33,040 nt of DNA. Source: Salinisphaera sp. UBA1666. GTDB taxonomy: Bacteria > Pseudomonadota > Gammaproteobacteria > Nevskiales > Salinisphaeraceae. Below are positions 24,745 to 33,040 of the stretch, in pieces (within the stretch, counting starts at the first letter, position 1; every line of letters starts with the position of its first letter). The stretch is from NCBI GenBank assembly GCA_002320455.1, contig DCKU01000112.1, positions 538 to 33,577 of the forward strand, given 5' to 3'. The notes under the pieces are model-generated. The model saw only the letters and a program-made list of their open reading frames with translations. It ran no database searches and was not told where the DNA came from. A program made the translations under genes and the position numbers.

Positions 24745-25671
24745 ATGACAACGGCACAGAAGACGTTGCTGGCCAGCGCGCTTGTCGCCGCGGCGGGCTG
24801 TTTGTGGGGGCTGTATTGGGTGCCGGTACGGGCGCTTTCGGCGGCCGGGTGGCCGGGGGCGCTGGGCTCGGTGATCATCGCCGTGATTGCCGGCGTATTA
24901 CTGGCGCCGGTGGTCGGGTTCCGGCGTTTTGCCTGGCGCCGTGCCGACCGGGTGGGTGTCATGGCGACCGCCGTGGGCGGCTCGGCTTTCATGCTGTACT
25001 CGGTGGGCATCGTCGAAGCGCGCGTGGCCGTGGTCATTCTGTTGTTCTATCTCACCCCGGTGTGGACCACGCTTTTGACGCGCTTCGTGTTTGGCCACGC
25101 CGTGCACCCGATCCGCTACGGCGTGATCGTGCTAGGCCTTTTCGGGCTGTTTCTGACGCTGGGGCGGGGCGGTTTCCTGCCCCTGCCACAGCGCGCGGGT
25201 GAGTGGTATGCCCTGTTGGCGGGGCTGTTCTGGTCGTTAGGTTCTATCGGGATCAGCACGCGAAGTGACCTGCCCGCTATCGAGAGCACGTTCGTGTTCG
25301 TGATTGGCGCGCTGACCACGGCCCTGGTGCTGTTCGGTATCGACCCGGCGCTGCCGCTGGGAACGATCTGGCCGCCGGCGGCCACGACGGTGGCCTGGGC
25401 GATCGCGGCCGGCGTGTTCTGGTGGATCGCCTCGATGATTGCCCTGGTCTGGGCCACGTCGTACCTCGAGCCGGCCCGCGTCGGTATTTTATTGATGAGC
25501 GAGGTACTGGTCGGTGTGATCTCGGCCGCGCTGTTTGCCGGCGAGACCATGAGCGGCCTGCAGTGGGCCGGCGGTGTTCTGTTGATCAGTGCGGCCGTGC
25601 TGGATGTGGTCTCGGACCGCTGGGTGGTCGCGGCGCCGCCGCCGGATGCCAACGGCGCAAACGCGGGTTGA
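24745..25671 (+). CDS. EamA/DMT-family transporter
   Basis: A 308-residue membrane protein with about ten hydrophobic segments in two repeated halves, the EamA (drug/metabolite transporter) architecture. The first half shows LVAAAGCLWGLYWVPVRAL, and the second shows GIDPALPLGTIWPP followed by ATSYLEPARVGILLMSEVLVG, which is the typical C-terminal EamA stretch. Such proteins export amino acids or metabolites; the substrate is unknown. The start at 24745 has no strong ribosome-binding site. The gene lies 58 bases after the hydrolase on the same strand, so the two may be co-transcribed. Confidence 0.88.
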   Translation: MTTAQKTLLASALVAAAGCLWGLYWVPVRALSAAGWPGALGSVIIAVIAGVLLAPVVGFRRFAWRRADRVGVMATAVGGSAFMLYSVGIVEARVAVVILLFYLTPVWTTLLTRFVFGHAVHPIRYGVIVLGLFGLFLTLGRGGFLPLPQRAGEWYALLAGLFWSLGSIGISTRSDLPAIESTFVFVIGALTTALVLFGIDPALPLGTIWPPAATTVAWAIAAGVFWWIASMIALVWATSYLEPARVGILLMSEVLVGVISAALFAGETMSGLQWAGGVLLISAAVLDVVSDRWVVAAPPPDANGANAG

Positions 25672-25738
25672 GTGACGCGTGTGCTGTGCAGTGCTACGTT
25701 TTGGATAACTGGCTGATACAACAGACGTGGAGCGCGGT

Positions 25739-26710
25739 ATGAGCAAGCAGCGACTTGGGCGCACGGCGCTTGAAACAGCGCCGTTGATCTTTGGCGGCAA
25801 CGTGTTCGGCTGGACGCTGGATGAGGCGGCTAGCTTCGACATGATCGATGCCTGGCTGGACGCCGGTTTCAACATGATCGATACCGCCGATGTCTACTCC
25901 AAGTGGGTCGAAGGGCATACAGGCGGCGAGTCCGAAACCGTTCTGGGGCGCTATTTCAAGGCCCGCGGCAACCGCGACCAGATCATCCTGGCCAGCAAGG
26001 TGGGCATGGAAATGCCGGAGGCCGGGCGTGGCCTCTCGCGCGACTGGATTACCCGCGAAGTGGAGGCCACGCTACAACGCCTGAATACGGATTATCTCGA
26101 TCTGTATTTCGCCCATAGCGACGACCAGAACACGCCGCTAGACGAGACCATGGACGCCTTCGACCGGCTGGTACGTGATGGCAAGGTGCGTTATCTGGGC
26201 GCCTCCAATTACGACGGCTCGCGTCTGGTGTCGGCACTGGCCTCGGCGCGTGATCTAGAGACGGCGCGTTACCAAGTGCTGCAGCCGCACTACAATCTGT
26301 ACGAGCGCCGCGATTTCGAGCACGACCTGGCCGATATCTGTCACGAACATGCGCTGGGTGTAACGCCGTATTTTGCGTTGGCCAGCGGCTTTCTCACGGG
26401 CAAGTACCGCAGCGTCGACGAGATCGCCGGTACCGCCCGAGAGCCGTTTCTGAAAGATTATTTCGACGAGCGCGGCATGGCGATTCTGGATGCGCTGGAC
26501 GAGGTCTCCGAGCGCCATGACACAACGCCCGCGGCCGTCTCCCTGGCCTGGTTGATAGCGCAGCCGGTGGTGAGCGCGCCGATCGTGTCGGCCACGTCGG
26601 TCTCGCAGCTCGACCAGCTCATCGCGGCTACAGAGCTGCGCCTCGACGAGGCGGATCTGAACCGGCTCGCCGAGGCCAGCACGCCGCAACAAGCCGCCGA
26701 TTCCAACTAA
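25739..26710 (+). CDS. Aldo/keto reductase
   Basis: A 323-residue (alpha/beta)8-barrel oxidoreductase that uses NADPH to reduce aldehydes or ketones. The catalytic tetrad is readable: Asp48 and Tyr53 in MIDTADVYSKW, Lys87 in LASKVG and His126 in YFAHSD. The sequence belongs to the group of general-stress or AKR11/12-like reductases (starts SKQRLGRTALETAPLIFGG). TGGAG at 25728-25732 lies 6 nt before the ATG at 25739, preferred over an in-frame GTG at 25727. It follows the EamA gene by 67 bases on the same strand, and its substrate is unknown. Confidence 0.93.
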   Translation: MSKQRLGRTALETAPLIFGGNVFGWTLDEAASFDMIDAWLDAGFNMIDTADVYSKWVEGHTGGESETVLGRYFKARGNRDQIILASKVGMEMPEAGRGLSRDWITREVEATLQRLNTDYLDLYFAHSDDQNTPLDETMDAFDRLVRDGKVRYLGASNYDGSRLVSALASARDLETARYQVLQPHYNLYERRDFEHDLADICHEHALGVTPYFALASGFLTGKYRSVDEIAGTAREPFLKDYFDERGMAILDALDEVSERHDTTPAAVSLAWLIAQPVVSAPIVSATSVSQLDQLIAATELRLDEADLNRLAEASTPQQAADSN

Positions 26711-26726
26711 CGACAGCGACTACTCT

Positions 26727-26858
26727 ATGCGTGGTTTCAAACAGCTGGATGCCGCCGGTTTCGACGGTGCGCCGTTGGGCGACACGTTCAAAACTGTTGA
26801 CCGAGCCGATGCCGCGGCCACGTTGCAGGTGCGTGAGCCGGCTGTGGTGTCTGCTTAA
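26727..26858 (+). CDS. Possible small protein, 43 residues
   Basis: A short frame (MRGFKQLDAAGFDGAPLGDT, ending LQVREPAVVSA) with GC-rich third positions like the neighbouring genes. It has no clear ribosome-binding site and no match that I recognise. It could be a remnant of a longer gene, or simply part of the leader of the next gene. It fills most of the 228-base gap between the reductase and the transferase. Confidence 0.3.
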   Translation: MRGFKQLDAAGFDGAPLGDTFKTVDRADAAATLQVREPAVVSA

Positions 26859-26938
26859 CTTGAAACAACGCGCGGGCCATTGCCGTGTTGTCCCCCAGCC
26901 ACGCTATAGTGCAACGGACTTCACGCTTTGAGATCTTC

Positions 26939-28750
26939 ATGCACCGCTTGATTTGTCATTTGATACCGGGCGCGCGCCGGGCCGGGCTGATTGTTTCGCT
27001 GGCCGCCGGCCTGGTCGCGGCTGCAGCAGCCGACGAGAGCAGCACACAGATTGACAGCCGCGCGCTGGATGCCACCGCCTCGGGCACCACCCGCGCCGCG
27101 CTTGCCGACGATGTGCCGGTCGTGGCCGACCATGCCATGGTGGCCACGGCCCAGCACCTGGCAACGCAGGTAGGCGTGGGTATTCTCAAGGATGGGGGAA
27201 ACGCCGTGGATGCGGCCGTGGCCGTGGGCTACGCGCTGGCGGTTGTGCATCCCTGCTGCGGCAATATCGGCGGCGGCGGTTTCATGACCGTCCACATGGC
27301 CGCCACCGATGACGCGCCGGCGCGCGATCTGTTTCTGGATTTTCGCGAAAAAGCCCCGGCCGCTGCCAGCCCCACGCTGTTCCAGAACGACGAAGGCGAG
27401 GTGGTCGACGGCCTGAGTACGGACTCTTATCTAGCCGTGGGCGTGCCGGGCACGGTGATGGGCCTGGAAGAAGCGCGGCGCCGGCTGGGCACGATGTCGC
27501 GCAAGCGCTTGATGCGCCCGGCCATTCATCTGGCCGAGAACGGCTATACGCTGCGCCCGGGCGATATCAATATCCTGTCCACGCGCAGCGACGAGTTTGC
27601 CGACCAGCCGAACGTGGCCGACATATTCCTGAACGACGGCAAGCCCTACAAAGCCGGCCAGACCCTCAAGCAGCCGAAGCTGGCGGCTGATCTGAAAGCA
27701 ATCTCCAAGAAAGGCACGGATGCCTTCTATAAGGGGCGTATTGCCGATGCGCTGGTCGCGGCCAGCCAGGCCCACGACGGCATCCTCACCAAAGCGGATC
27801 TGGCCCACTACACCGCCGAGTGGCGCGAGCCGGTGCGCTGTCGCTATCACGACAAGACCGTGCTCTCGGCCCCGCCGCCCAGCTCCGGCGGCGTGGCCAT
27901 CTGCGAGATTCTGGGTATCCTGGAGCCGCTGCCGCTGGCCGATTGGGGCTATGCCTCGGCCAAGAGCTCGCATTACCTCATCGAGGCCGAGCGCCGGGCC
28001 TTTGCCGATCGCAACACCTATCTGGGTGATCCGGATTTCGTGGACAACCCGGTGGGCGATCTACTGGCGCCCAAGCATCTGGCCGCACTCCGCCAGTCCA
28101 TCGACGCCAAGGCGGCCACGCCGTCGTCCGAGATCGAGGCCAGCCTGGGCCCGCGTGAGGGCACCCACACCACGCACTACTCGATCGTCGATAGTGCCGG
28201 CAACGCGGTGGGCGTGACCTATACCATCAACTATCTGTTCGGTAACGGGAAAATCGCCAAGGGCACCGGCTTTTTCCTCAACAACGAGATGAACGACTTC
28301 ACGGCCAAGCCGGGCGTGCCCAATGCGTTCGGGCTGGTGCAGGGCAAGGCCAACCAGGTCGAAGGCGGCAAGCGGCCGTTGTCGTCCATGTCGCCGTCGT
28401 TGCTGCTGGACGATGACGGCAAGGCCTTCATGGTGACAGGCAGCCCCGGGGGCTCGACCATCATCTCCACCACGCTGGAGTCCATGCTCAACGTGCTGGA
28501 TTTCGACATGAACCTGCAGCAGGCTGTCAACGCGCCGCGCATCCATAACCAGTGGCTGCCGGATGTGACCCGCGTAGAGCCGGGCTATCTCACCGAAGAC
28601 ACCCGCAGCACGCTGGAAAAGATGGGCCACACCTTCGAGCAAGTGGATTCCTGGGGCGCGGACGAAGCCGTGCTGGTGGACCCGGCAACCGGCAAGCGCC
28701 ACGGCGCCAATGATCGCCGGCGCCCGGCGGGCCTGGCCGAAGGGTTCTAG
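26939..28750 (+). CDS. ggt: Gamma-glutamyltransferase (glutathione hydrolase)
   Basis: A 603-residue Ntn-hydrolase precursor. The N terminus has a signal peptide (about the first 31 residues, hydrophobic AGLIVSLAAGLVAAAAA), so the enzyme is periplasmic. Autocleavage should occur before Thr411, the first Thr of TTHYSIVD, giving the large and small subunits; the small subunit carries TYTINYLFGNG and later SMSPSLLLDDDGK and GSPGGSTI. The enzyme cleaves glutathione and transfers gamma-glutamyl groups. The frame is open to 26885, but the ATG at 26939 starts the signal peptide directly. A possible -10 box TATAGT is at 26905-26910. It is followed by the opposite-strand DUF2058 gene. Confidence 0.95.
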   Translation: MHRLICHLIPGARRAGLIVSLAAGLVAAAAADESSTQIDSRALDATASGTTRAALADDVPVVADHAMVATAQHLATQVGVGILKDGGNAVDAAVAVGYALAVVHPCCGNIGGGGFMTVHMAATDDAPARDLFLDFREKAPAAASPTLFQNDEGEVVDGLSTDSYLAVGVPGTVMGLEEARRRLGTMSRKRLMRPAIHLAENGYTLRPGDINILSTRSDEFADQPNVADIFLNDGKPYKAGQTLKQPKLAADLKAISKKGTDAFYKGRIADALVAASQAHDGILTKADLAHYTAEWREPVRCRYHDKTVLSAPPPSSGGVAICEILGILEPLPLADWGYASAKSSHYLIEAERRAFADRNTYLGDPDFVDNPVGDLLAPKHLAALRQSIDAKAATPSSEIEASLGPREGTHTTHYSIVDSAGNAVGVTYTINYLFGNGKIAKGTGFFLNNEMNDFTAKPGVPNAFGLVQGKANQVEGGKRPLSSMSPSLLLDDDGKAFMVTGSPGGSTIISTTLESMLNVLDFDMNLQQAVNAPRIHNQWLPDVTRVEPGYLTEDTRSTLEKMGHTFEQVDSWGADEAVLVDPATGKRHGANDRRRPAGLAEGF

Positions 28751-28789
28751 ACACACCCTTCGGCGCCGGGCATGCGGCCCGGTGCGGCG

Positions 28790-29362
28790 CTACCACATCA
28801 GGTCGTCGGGGACCTCGTAGCCGGCATAGGGATCATCCGGGTCGGTCTCGGGTTCGCCGGCCAGCTCCACCATGCAGACGCGCTCAGGGATTTTCTCGAG
28901 CAGCCGCTCGGCGATACGGCGCTCGATGAGAAACACCTGCTCGCCGCGTGCCACGATGGCCAGCCGCCCGTTGGCGATCTGGGTACGCTGGTTGCGGCTG
29001 ACGGGCAGGCGACGAATGTGCCCGTTCATGGTGTAGCTGTAGGGCGGGTCGTCTTCGGGAGCGGGCTCGCGGGCCACGCGGTGACGATCAATGAGCTGTT
29101 CGGCTGCTGCCTTGGCTTCTCGCTCGGCGCGCTCCGCGTTGGCTTTCTCGGACTGTGCCTTGTCCTGGGCGCGCTTTGTTTCGGCCGCCTTGGCGGCCTC
29201 GCGAGCGATCTGCTGCTGCTCAGAGGGCGTGTTGTCGGGCTTGCCGCCCTTGTTCTTCTTCTTGCGCTGCGACTGCTGTTTCTTGTCCTGCGCGGCCTTG
29301 CGTGCCTGTTTCTTGTTAACCAGACCGCTGCCAATCAGCTGGTCCTGTAGTGACTGTCCCAT
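28790..29362 (-). CDS. DUF2058-family protein (YaiL-like)
   Basis: A 190-residue protein with the layout of DUF2058/YaiL proteins: a short N-terminal MGQSLQDQLIGSGLV, a long highly charged Lys/Arg/Glu/Ala helix (about 17-95) and a compact C-terminal domain (YTMNGHIRRLPVSRNQRTQI, LAIVARGEQVFLIERRIAERL). Its role is unknown; E. coli YaiL has been annotated as nucleoid- or polynucleotide-associated. The ATG at 29362 is the only start that keeps the conserved N terminus. The gene is convergent with ggt and transcribed the same way as the next gene. Confidence 0.88.
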   Translation of the reverse strand: MGQSLQDQLIGSGLVNKKQARKAAQDKKQQSQRKKKNKGGKPDNTPSEQQQIAREAAKAAETKRAQDKAQSEKANAERAEREAKAAAEQLIDRHRVAREPAPEDDPPYSYTMNGHIRRLPVSRNQRTQIANGRLAIVARGEQVFLIERRIAERLLEKIPERVCMVELAGEPETDPDDPYAGYEVPDDLMW

Positions 29363-29422
29363 GGGCCCGATGCTTTCCGGTTGCGTGTGATGGAGAGAGT
29401 GGCCGGCGAGGCGCCTGATCGT

Positions 29423-30466
29423 CTAGTCGATCGGGCCGCCTTCGCTGTCCAGGCTGCATTCGGTGCTGCCCGGCGCCCGGTCACAGCGAATTTTCTTCAG
29501 CAGACGCTGCATGCGGTGGTTGTACCAGTCTTCGTTCCAGAGCTGTTGGCGCACATGACGAAACAGGCGGGCGTAGTCGGCCTGTTGCTTGTCCGAGATG
29601 GTGACCCAGTAATCCTCGGGCACGGATGTTTCGGCCTCGCGCGCCTGTTTGGCCGCCGGCTCGAACAGATGCTGGGCCACCCAGGCCCGCGATTTCTGGC
29701 CGAAGCCCTTGTCGAAGCGATTCTGATGAATCACCACCTGGTTCGACAACATGCCCAGCGGAAACTGGGCGATGCCGCCGTCGTTCTTCACGCCTTGATA
29801 CAGCTCGAGCGGCTCGAAGGCCAGCGCCGGCGCGTAGGCGATTGACACACTGCCGCTCGTGAACATGGGGCCAAACGAGGTCGTGCTAGCCGGCACCGGC
29901 GACAGCCCGGCCTGGTCGGCCAGCGTGACCGCCTGCTTGTCGTAGTTGAGCACGGTGACGCGCTTGCCGGCCAGATGATCCAGGTCGGCGAGGTCGGACC
30001 GATCACGAGCCAGCAGATAGGAGCGGCCCAGCGGCGTGACCCCGGCCACTTCAAAACCGTCCTGCTGCATATAGGCCGCCGCCTTGGGCTGCGACATCGC
30101 ATTGATGGCTTTCTGTTCGTCGCTGTAGTCGGTGAGGCCGCCGATCATGTCCAGGCTGCCGGCAAACTTCACGAAACGAATCGTGCGCAGGCCGGTCAAA
30201 ACCGCCATGTCGCACTGGCCGGCCCTGAAATCACCGGCTGCTACCGACTCGTCGGCATAGACCCGCGTGCTCACGTCATAGCCCCAGTCCGCCAGCCGGG
30301 CGAAATAGGGTTGATACAGCGCATAGAGTGGGCCGGCCTTGCCGGTGGGATCAAACACACAGGCGGTGCGTTTCTGCACCTGGCCAGAAGTGGCGCTTTC
30401 GTCCTGCGCAAGGGCTATGCCCTGACTCAGCATCAATCCGGCAATCAGACAATAGATGATTCGCAT
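29423..30466 (-). CDS. Putative solute-binding periplasmic protein (AdeT1/2-like)
   Basis: A 347-residue exported protein: signal peptide MRIIYCLIAGLMLSQGIALA with probable cleavage after ALA, and a mature part reading ACVFDPTGKAGPLYALYQPY, later RVYADESVAAGDFRAGQCDMAVLTGLR and IGGLTDYSDEQ. This matches my memory of the AdeT1/AdeT2-type solute-binding family, first noted beside resistance genes in Acinetobacter; the ligand is unknown. The frame continues to 30517, but the signal peptide begins at the ATG at 30466, which has AAAGG (from the plus-strand CCTTT, 30474-30478) upstream. It lies 60 bases before the DUF2058 gene, so co-transcription is possible. Confidence 0.75.
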   Translation of the reverse strand: MRIIYCLIAGLMLSQGIALAQDESATSGQVQKRTACVFDPTGKAGPLYALYQPYFARLADWGYDVSTRVYADESVAAGDFRAGQCDMAVLTGLRTIRFVKFAGSLDMIGGLTDYSDEQKAINAMSQPKAAAYMQQDGFEVAGVTPLGRSYLLARDRSDLADLDHLAGKRVTVLNYDKQAVTLADQAGLSPVPASTTSFGPMFTSGSVSIAYAPALAFEPLELYQGVKNDGGIAQFPLGMLSNQVVIHQNRFDKGFGQKSRAWVAQHLFEPAAKQAREAETSVPEDYWVTISDKQQADYARLFRHVRQQLWNEDWYNHRMQRLLKKIRCDRAPGSTECSLDSEGGPID

Positions 30467-30633
30467 GACAGGACCTTTCGTTGGACGAGATACAGCGTGG
30501 GGCCGTCCCTGGCTCAATCAAACCACAAACCGCATAAAAATCGTATGTCCGGTGTACGACGGCCCGGGATCACCCGGAGGCAGGCGCCCGGCCAGGCGCG
30601 GTGTCACAGCCTGCGGCTATTGGTCGCAGGCGG

Positions 30634-30661
30634 CTTGATTCACCGCCGATTGCCGCTATTT
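30634..30661 (+). promoter_or_regulatory. Possible heat-shock (sigma-32-like) promoter of htpX
   Basis: CTTGATT at 30634-30640 and CGCTATTT at 30654-30661, 13 bases apart, resemble the sigma-32 boxes CTTGAAA and CCCCATNT at 5 of 7 positions each. htpX is a heat-shock gene in E. coli, so the position is sensible, but the match is imperfect. Confidence 0.25.
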
Positions 30662-30714
30662 AAACGGTATATAACGGCTTTGACTGCGATGTTCGTCAGA
30701 CCACAGGCACGACT

Positions 30715-31587
30715 ATGAACGTTCTCAAGACCACGGTATTACTCGGCGCTCTGACCGTCCTCTTGGTATTGGTCGGTGGGGCGCTGGGCGGCCGCGGCGG
30801 CATGCTGATCGCGTTTGCCTTGGCGGCCCTTATGAACTTTGGCAGCTACTGGTTCTCTGATCGCATGGTGCTCAAGATGCACGGCGCGCGCGAGGCCACC
30901 CAGGCCGAGGCGCCGGAGCTGTATAACATGGTGCAAGAGCTGGCGAACAACGCCCAGCTGCCCATGCCCAAGGTCTATATCATGGAGACCGACACGCCCA
31001 ACGCCTTTGCTACCGGGCGCAACCCCGCGCATGCCGCTGTTGCGGCAACCACCGGGCTGATGCGTGTAATGAACCGCGACGAGCTGCGCGGCGTGCTGGC
31101 CCACGAGCTGGCGCATGTGCGTCATCGCGATACGCTGATCAGCGCGGTGGCCGCCACCTTTGCCGGGGCCATCGCCATGATTGCCAACATGGCCCAGTGG
31201 GCGATGCTGTTTGGCGGTTTTCGCGGTAATGACGAAGAAGGCGAGGGCGGCACCGGCATGCTCGGCGGTATCGCCATGATGATCCTGGCGCCGCTGGCGG
31301 CCACGTTGATCCAGATGGCCGTCTCCCGGGCGCGTGAATACAGCGCCGACAAGGGCGGCGCCGAGATCGCCGGCAGCCCGATGGGCTTGGCCAATGCGCT
31401 GCGCAAGCTGGAGGCCGCCAATCAGCAGCAGCCCATGGAAAGCGCTTCGCGCAACCCGGCCACCGCACACTTGTTTATCGTCAACCCGCTTGCGGGCCTG
31501 AATATCGGCAAGATCTTTTCGACCCACCCGCCAACCGCCGAGCGTATTCAGCGCCTGGAGGCCATGCGCGGGCAGGCGCGCATGTAG
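30715..31587 (+). CDS. htpX: Zinc metalloprotease HtpX
   Basis: A 290-residue inner-membrane M48 protease. Two hydrophobic segments lie at the N terminus (about 4-22 and 28-45), followed by the zinc motif HELAH at 130-134 with catalytic Glu131, two further membrane segments (about 142-165 and 183-203) and the third ligand Glu208 in SRAREYSAD. The C-terminal FSTHPPTAERIQRLEAM is also typical. HtpX degrades misfolded membrane proteins under stress. The ATG at 30715 is preceded by a weak CAGG. The gene stands alone, closed by a strong bidirectional terminator. Confidence 0.96.
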   Translation: MNVLKTTVLLGALTVLLVLVGGALGGRGGMLIAFALAALMNFGSYWFSDRMVLKMHGAREATQAEAPELYNMVQELANNAQLPMPKVYIMETDTPNAFATGRNPAHAAVAATTGLMRVMNRDELRGVLAHELAHVRHRDTLISAVAATFAGAIAMIANMAQWAMLFGGFRGNDEEGEGGTGMLGGIAMMILAPLAATLIQMAVSRAREYSADKGGAEIAGSPMGLANALRKLEAANQQQPMESASRNPATAHLFIVNPLAGLNIGKIFSTHPPTAERIQRLEAMRGQARM

Positions 31588-31606
31588 GCGCATGCCGTGC
31601 TGATGA

Positions 31607-31644
31607 AAAAAGCCCCGGGCCGTAGCAACGCCCCGGGGCTTTTT
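31607..31644. terminator. Bidirectional intrinsic terminator between htpX and the CBS gene
   Basis: Arms 31607-31619 and 31632-31644 pair perfectly over 13 bp (core AGCCCCGGG/CCCGGGGCT) around a 12-base loop. The A run on the left and T run on the right let it act in both directions for the convergent htpX and CBS-domain genes. Confidence 0.93.
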
Positions 31645-31668
31645 AATGCGAGAGTCTCGGCTTGGGCC

Positions 31669-32100
31669 TTATTGGCCGGTGATATACGACTCGAGCTGGT
31701 CGATCATGAACTGTTTCTTTTCGATGATCGCCTTGACCAGATCACCGATAGACACCAGGCCCACCACACGGCCCTCATCCATGACCGGCAGGTGACGAAA
31801 GCGCTTGTCGGTCATCAGCGCCAGACACTCTTCGACGTCCTTGGACGGGGCAACGAAAGCCACGCGCGAAGTCATCACGTCGCGCACTGCCGTGTCGCGG
31901 GACGACTTGTTGGCCAAAACCAGCTTGCGCGCATAGTCGCGCTCGGACAGCAGGCCCACGAGATGCTTGCCATCCATGACCAGAACGGCGCCGATGTTCT
32001 TGTCGGCCATCAAGCGCAGCGCGTCGAAGACCGAATCGTCGGGCGTGACACTCCAAACGTCGGGCGATTTGTTTCGTAGTAGATCGTTAATCGTGGTCAT
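31669..32100 (-). CDS. CBS-domain pair protein
   Basis: A 143-residue protein made of two CBS domains (about 8-65 and 73-130), with MADKNIGAVLVMDGKHLVGLLSERDYARK in the first (read across two stretches) and FRHLPVMDEGRVVGLVSIGDLVK in the second. Such small proteins bind adenine nucleotides and act as energy or redox sensors; this one has no other domain. GAGGAG (plus-strand CTCCTC, 32104-32109) lies 3 nt before the ATG at 32100. It is convergent with htpX and in the same direction as the lipoprotein gene to its right. Confidence 0.92.
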   Translation of the reverse strand: MTTINDLLRNKSPDVWSVTPDDSVFDALRLMADKNIGAVLVMDGKHLVGLLSERDYARKLVLANKSSRDTAVRDVMTSRVAFVAPSKDVEECLALMTDKRFRHLPVMDEGRVVGLVSIGDLVKAIIEKKQFMIDQLESYITGQ

Positions 32101-32191
32101 GGGCTCCTCAAGTCACGCTCGGCGGCGTGTTTTTGTATTGGTCAACCCACGATAGCGCGGCCCGCCCGGGCCGCGCCAACTGAGTACCCGA

Positions 32192-32872
32192 TTAGGGGGC
32201 CGCGGGGCGCGCCGGCGCCGAGTCATCCGTCACCGGAGCGGTGTTGAATGTCTTCTTGTCGGCCTTGCCTTCGAGCTCGTCCTGCATTTCGGCCGGGACC
32301 AGGTTCTGCGCGCGCCAGCTCACGCCGAACAGGGTCGACTTGTTGTCGTGGGAAAAGCCGTAAACCGGGCCGACCACGTCCTGCATGTCGCCCGTCTTGG
32401 CGTTATAGAACGCGACCATGAACTTGGCCACGCCGGTACGACGTTTTTTCTTGTAGGCCGCCAGCTCCGGTGTTGTGACCGTACCGGTCAGCGGAATCGG
32501 GATCGGGATGCTGGGGATGCCGAACAGCGTGTCCGACTGGTTGATCGACAGGGCGCCGGTGCTGATACGGGCGATGGTGTCTGCATCATCGGCCGAGCCG
32601 ACCAGTTTGTAACCCTGCTCAAGCAGCCGCGACTGGATGCTGGCCATCGCATAGCCGGTGCGGTATTCGCCGTCGCTCAGGAAATCGGTGGCATCAACGA
32701 AAATCGCGTTGCCGCGCGGCACGTTGGGTGTGATTTGCGCGCTGGCGTAGTCCGCGGCACTCGACATCACCAGCTGCTGGCGTGCCGTCTGCGTGGGCTG
32801 GGTTTCACGAATCGTCGTACAGCCGGCGGCTGCAACGGCCACGAGTGCCAAAGCGGTGCACTGTTTGAGCAT
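32192..32872 (-). CDS. Uncharacterised lipoprotein
   Basis: A 226-residue protein with a lipoprotein signal (MLKQCTALALVAVAAAGC, lipidated Cys18). The mature N terminus TTIRETQPTQTARQQLVMSS and the sequence YKLVGSADDADTIARISTGALS recall a family of uncharacterised lipoproteins (possibly DUF6655, from memory and unsure). A proline-rich stretch GIPSIPIPIPL lies near the middle. The C-terminal ~30 residues are charged then Pro/Ala-rich, likely unstructured. There is no clear ribosome-binding site, and the function is unknown. Confidence 0.75.
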   Translation of the reverse strand: MLKQCTALALVAVAAAGCTTIRETQPTQTARQQLVMSSAADYASAQITPNVPRGNAIFVDATDFLSDGEYRTGYAMASIQSRLLEQGYKLVGSADDADTIARISTGALSINQSDTLFGIPSIPIPIPLTGTVTTPELAAYKKKRRTGVAKFMVAFYNAKTGDMQDVVGPVYGFSHDNKSTLFGVSWRAQNLVPAEMQDELEGKADKKTFNTAPVTDDSAPARPAAP

Positions 32873-32912
32873 GAGCGAATATGCACGTCGTCAAATGGAA
32901 TTCGTGATCCTA

Positions 32913-33040
32913 GGGCCTGTTGAGGTTTCATGCGAGTCCGCGCCAAGCGCTGTTTTGCGGCAAGACGAGGCGTAGCGCGCGCTGCGCAGTCATTCTGCGC
33001 AAGCGTGCTAGAACGCTGGATTGCCGCAAAACAGCGCTTG
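32913..33040. repeat. Long palindromic intergenic repeat, cut by the window end
   Basis: Arms 32944-32963 and 33021-33040 are perfect inverted repeats of 20 bp, and the arm may continue past the window. Inside, TGCGCAG (32983-32989) and CTGCGCA (32995-33001) form a second hairpin around TCATT. The left part begins GGGCCTGTTGAGG, a pattern seen at ends of some small insertion or MITE-like elements. No coding sequence is present. Confidence 0.75.

Overview
The window looks like a chromosomal segment of a GC-rich, Gram-negative gammaproteobacterium. It carries a zwf-pgl-edd-eda Entner-Doudoroff set, a complete biotin-independent malonate decarboxylase locus with a MadLM transporter, Bcr/CflA and HtpX proteins, and lipoproteins with clear lipoboxes. 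The combination fits a halophile such as Salinisphaera or a relative, but the genus is an inference and no rRNA or other marker is present to prove it.

Layout. (1) 1-5.0 kb: the 3' end of zwf, then pgl, edd and eda on the plus strand, closed by a strong intrinsic terminator, with glucokinase (glk) facing them. Together they take glucose to glucose-6-phosphate, 6-phosphogluconate, KDPG, then pyruvate and glyceraldehyde-3-phosphate. (2) 5.2-13.6 kb: malonate use. madL-madM import malonate. A LysR-type regulator (mdcR) is divergent from mdcABCDEGH, which encode the four decarboxylase subunits (A, C, D, E) and the enzymes that make, attach and malonyl-charge the prosthetic group of the carrier protein (B, G, H). 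(3) 13.6-18.0 kb: ordinary genes (Bcr/CflA exporter, VanZ-like membrane protein, SDR epimerase, exported metallo-beta-lactamase-fold hydrolase).

(4) 18.0-23.0 kb is the accessory part and the most interesting stretch. A higBA toxin-antitoxin pair and a small uncharacterised gene precede a run of integron gene cassettes that are visibly richer in A+T than the flanks. Three complete attC sites and one broken attC delimit four cassettes, all in the same orientation. In each cassette the 5' end is complementary to its own attC R'' box. No integron integrase is visible, so this is a cluster of attC sites lacking an integrase (CALIN) or the distal part of a larger integron. The cassettes encode a membrane-anchored coiled-coil protein, a protein with an HEPN-like R-x4-H motif, an unknown acidic protein and an AbiTii-like protein, so a defence role is likely for at least part of the array. 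The right end is broken and is followed by a 19-bp inverted repeat and a remnant of a transposase gene.

(5) 23.1-33.0 kb: core-type genes again (lipocalin lipoprotein, alpha/beta hydrolase, EamA transporter, aldo/keto reductase, gamma-glutamyltransferase, DUF2058 protein, AdeT-like solute-binding protein, HtpX protease, CBS-domain protein, a lipoprotein). The window ends inside a long palindromic intergenic repeat.
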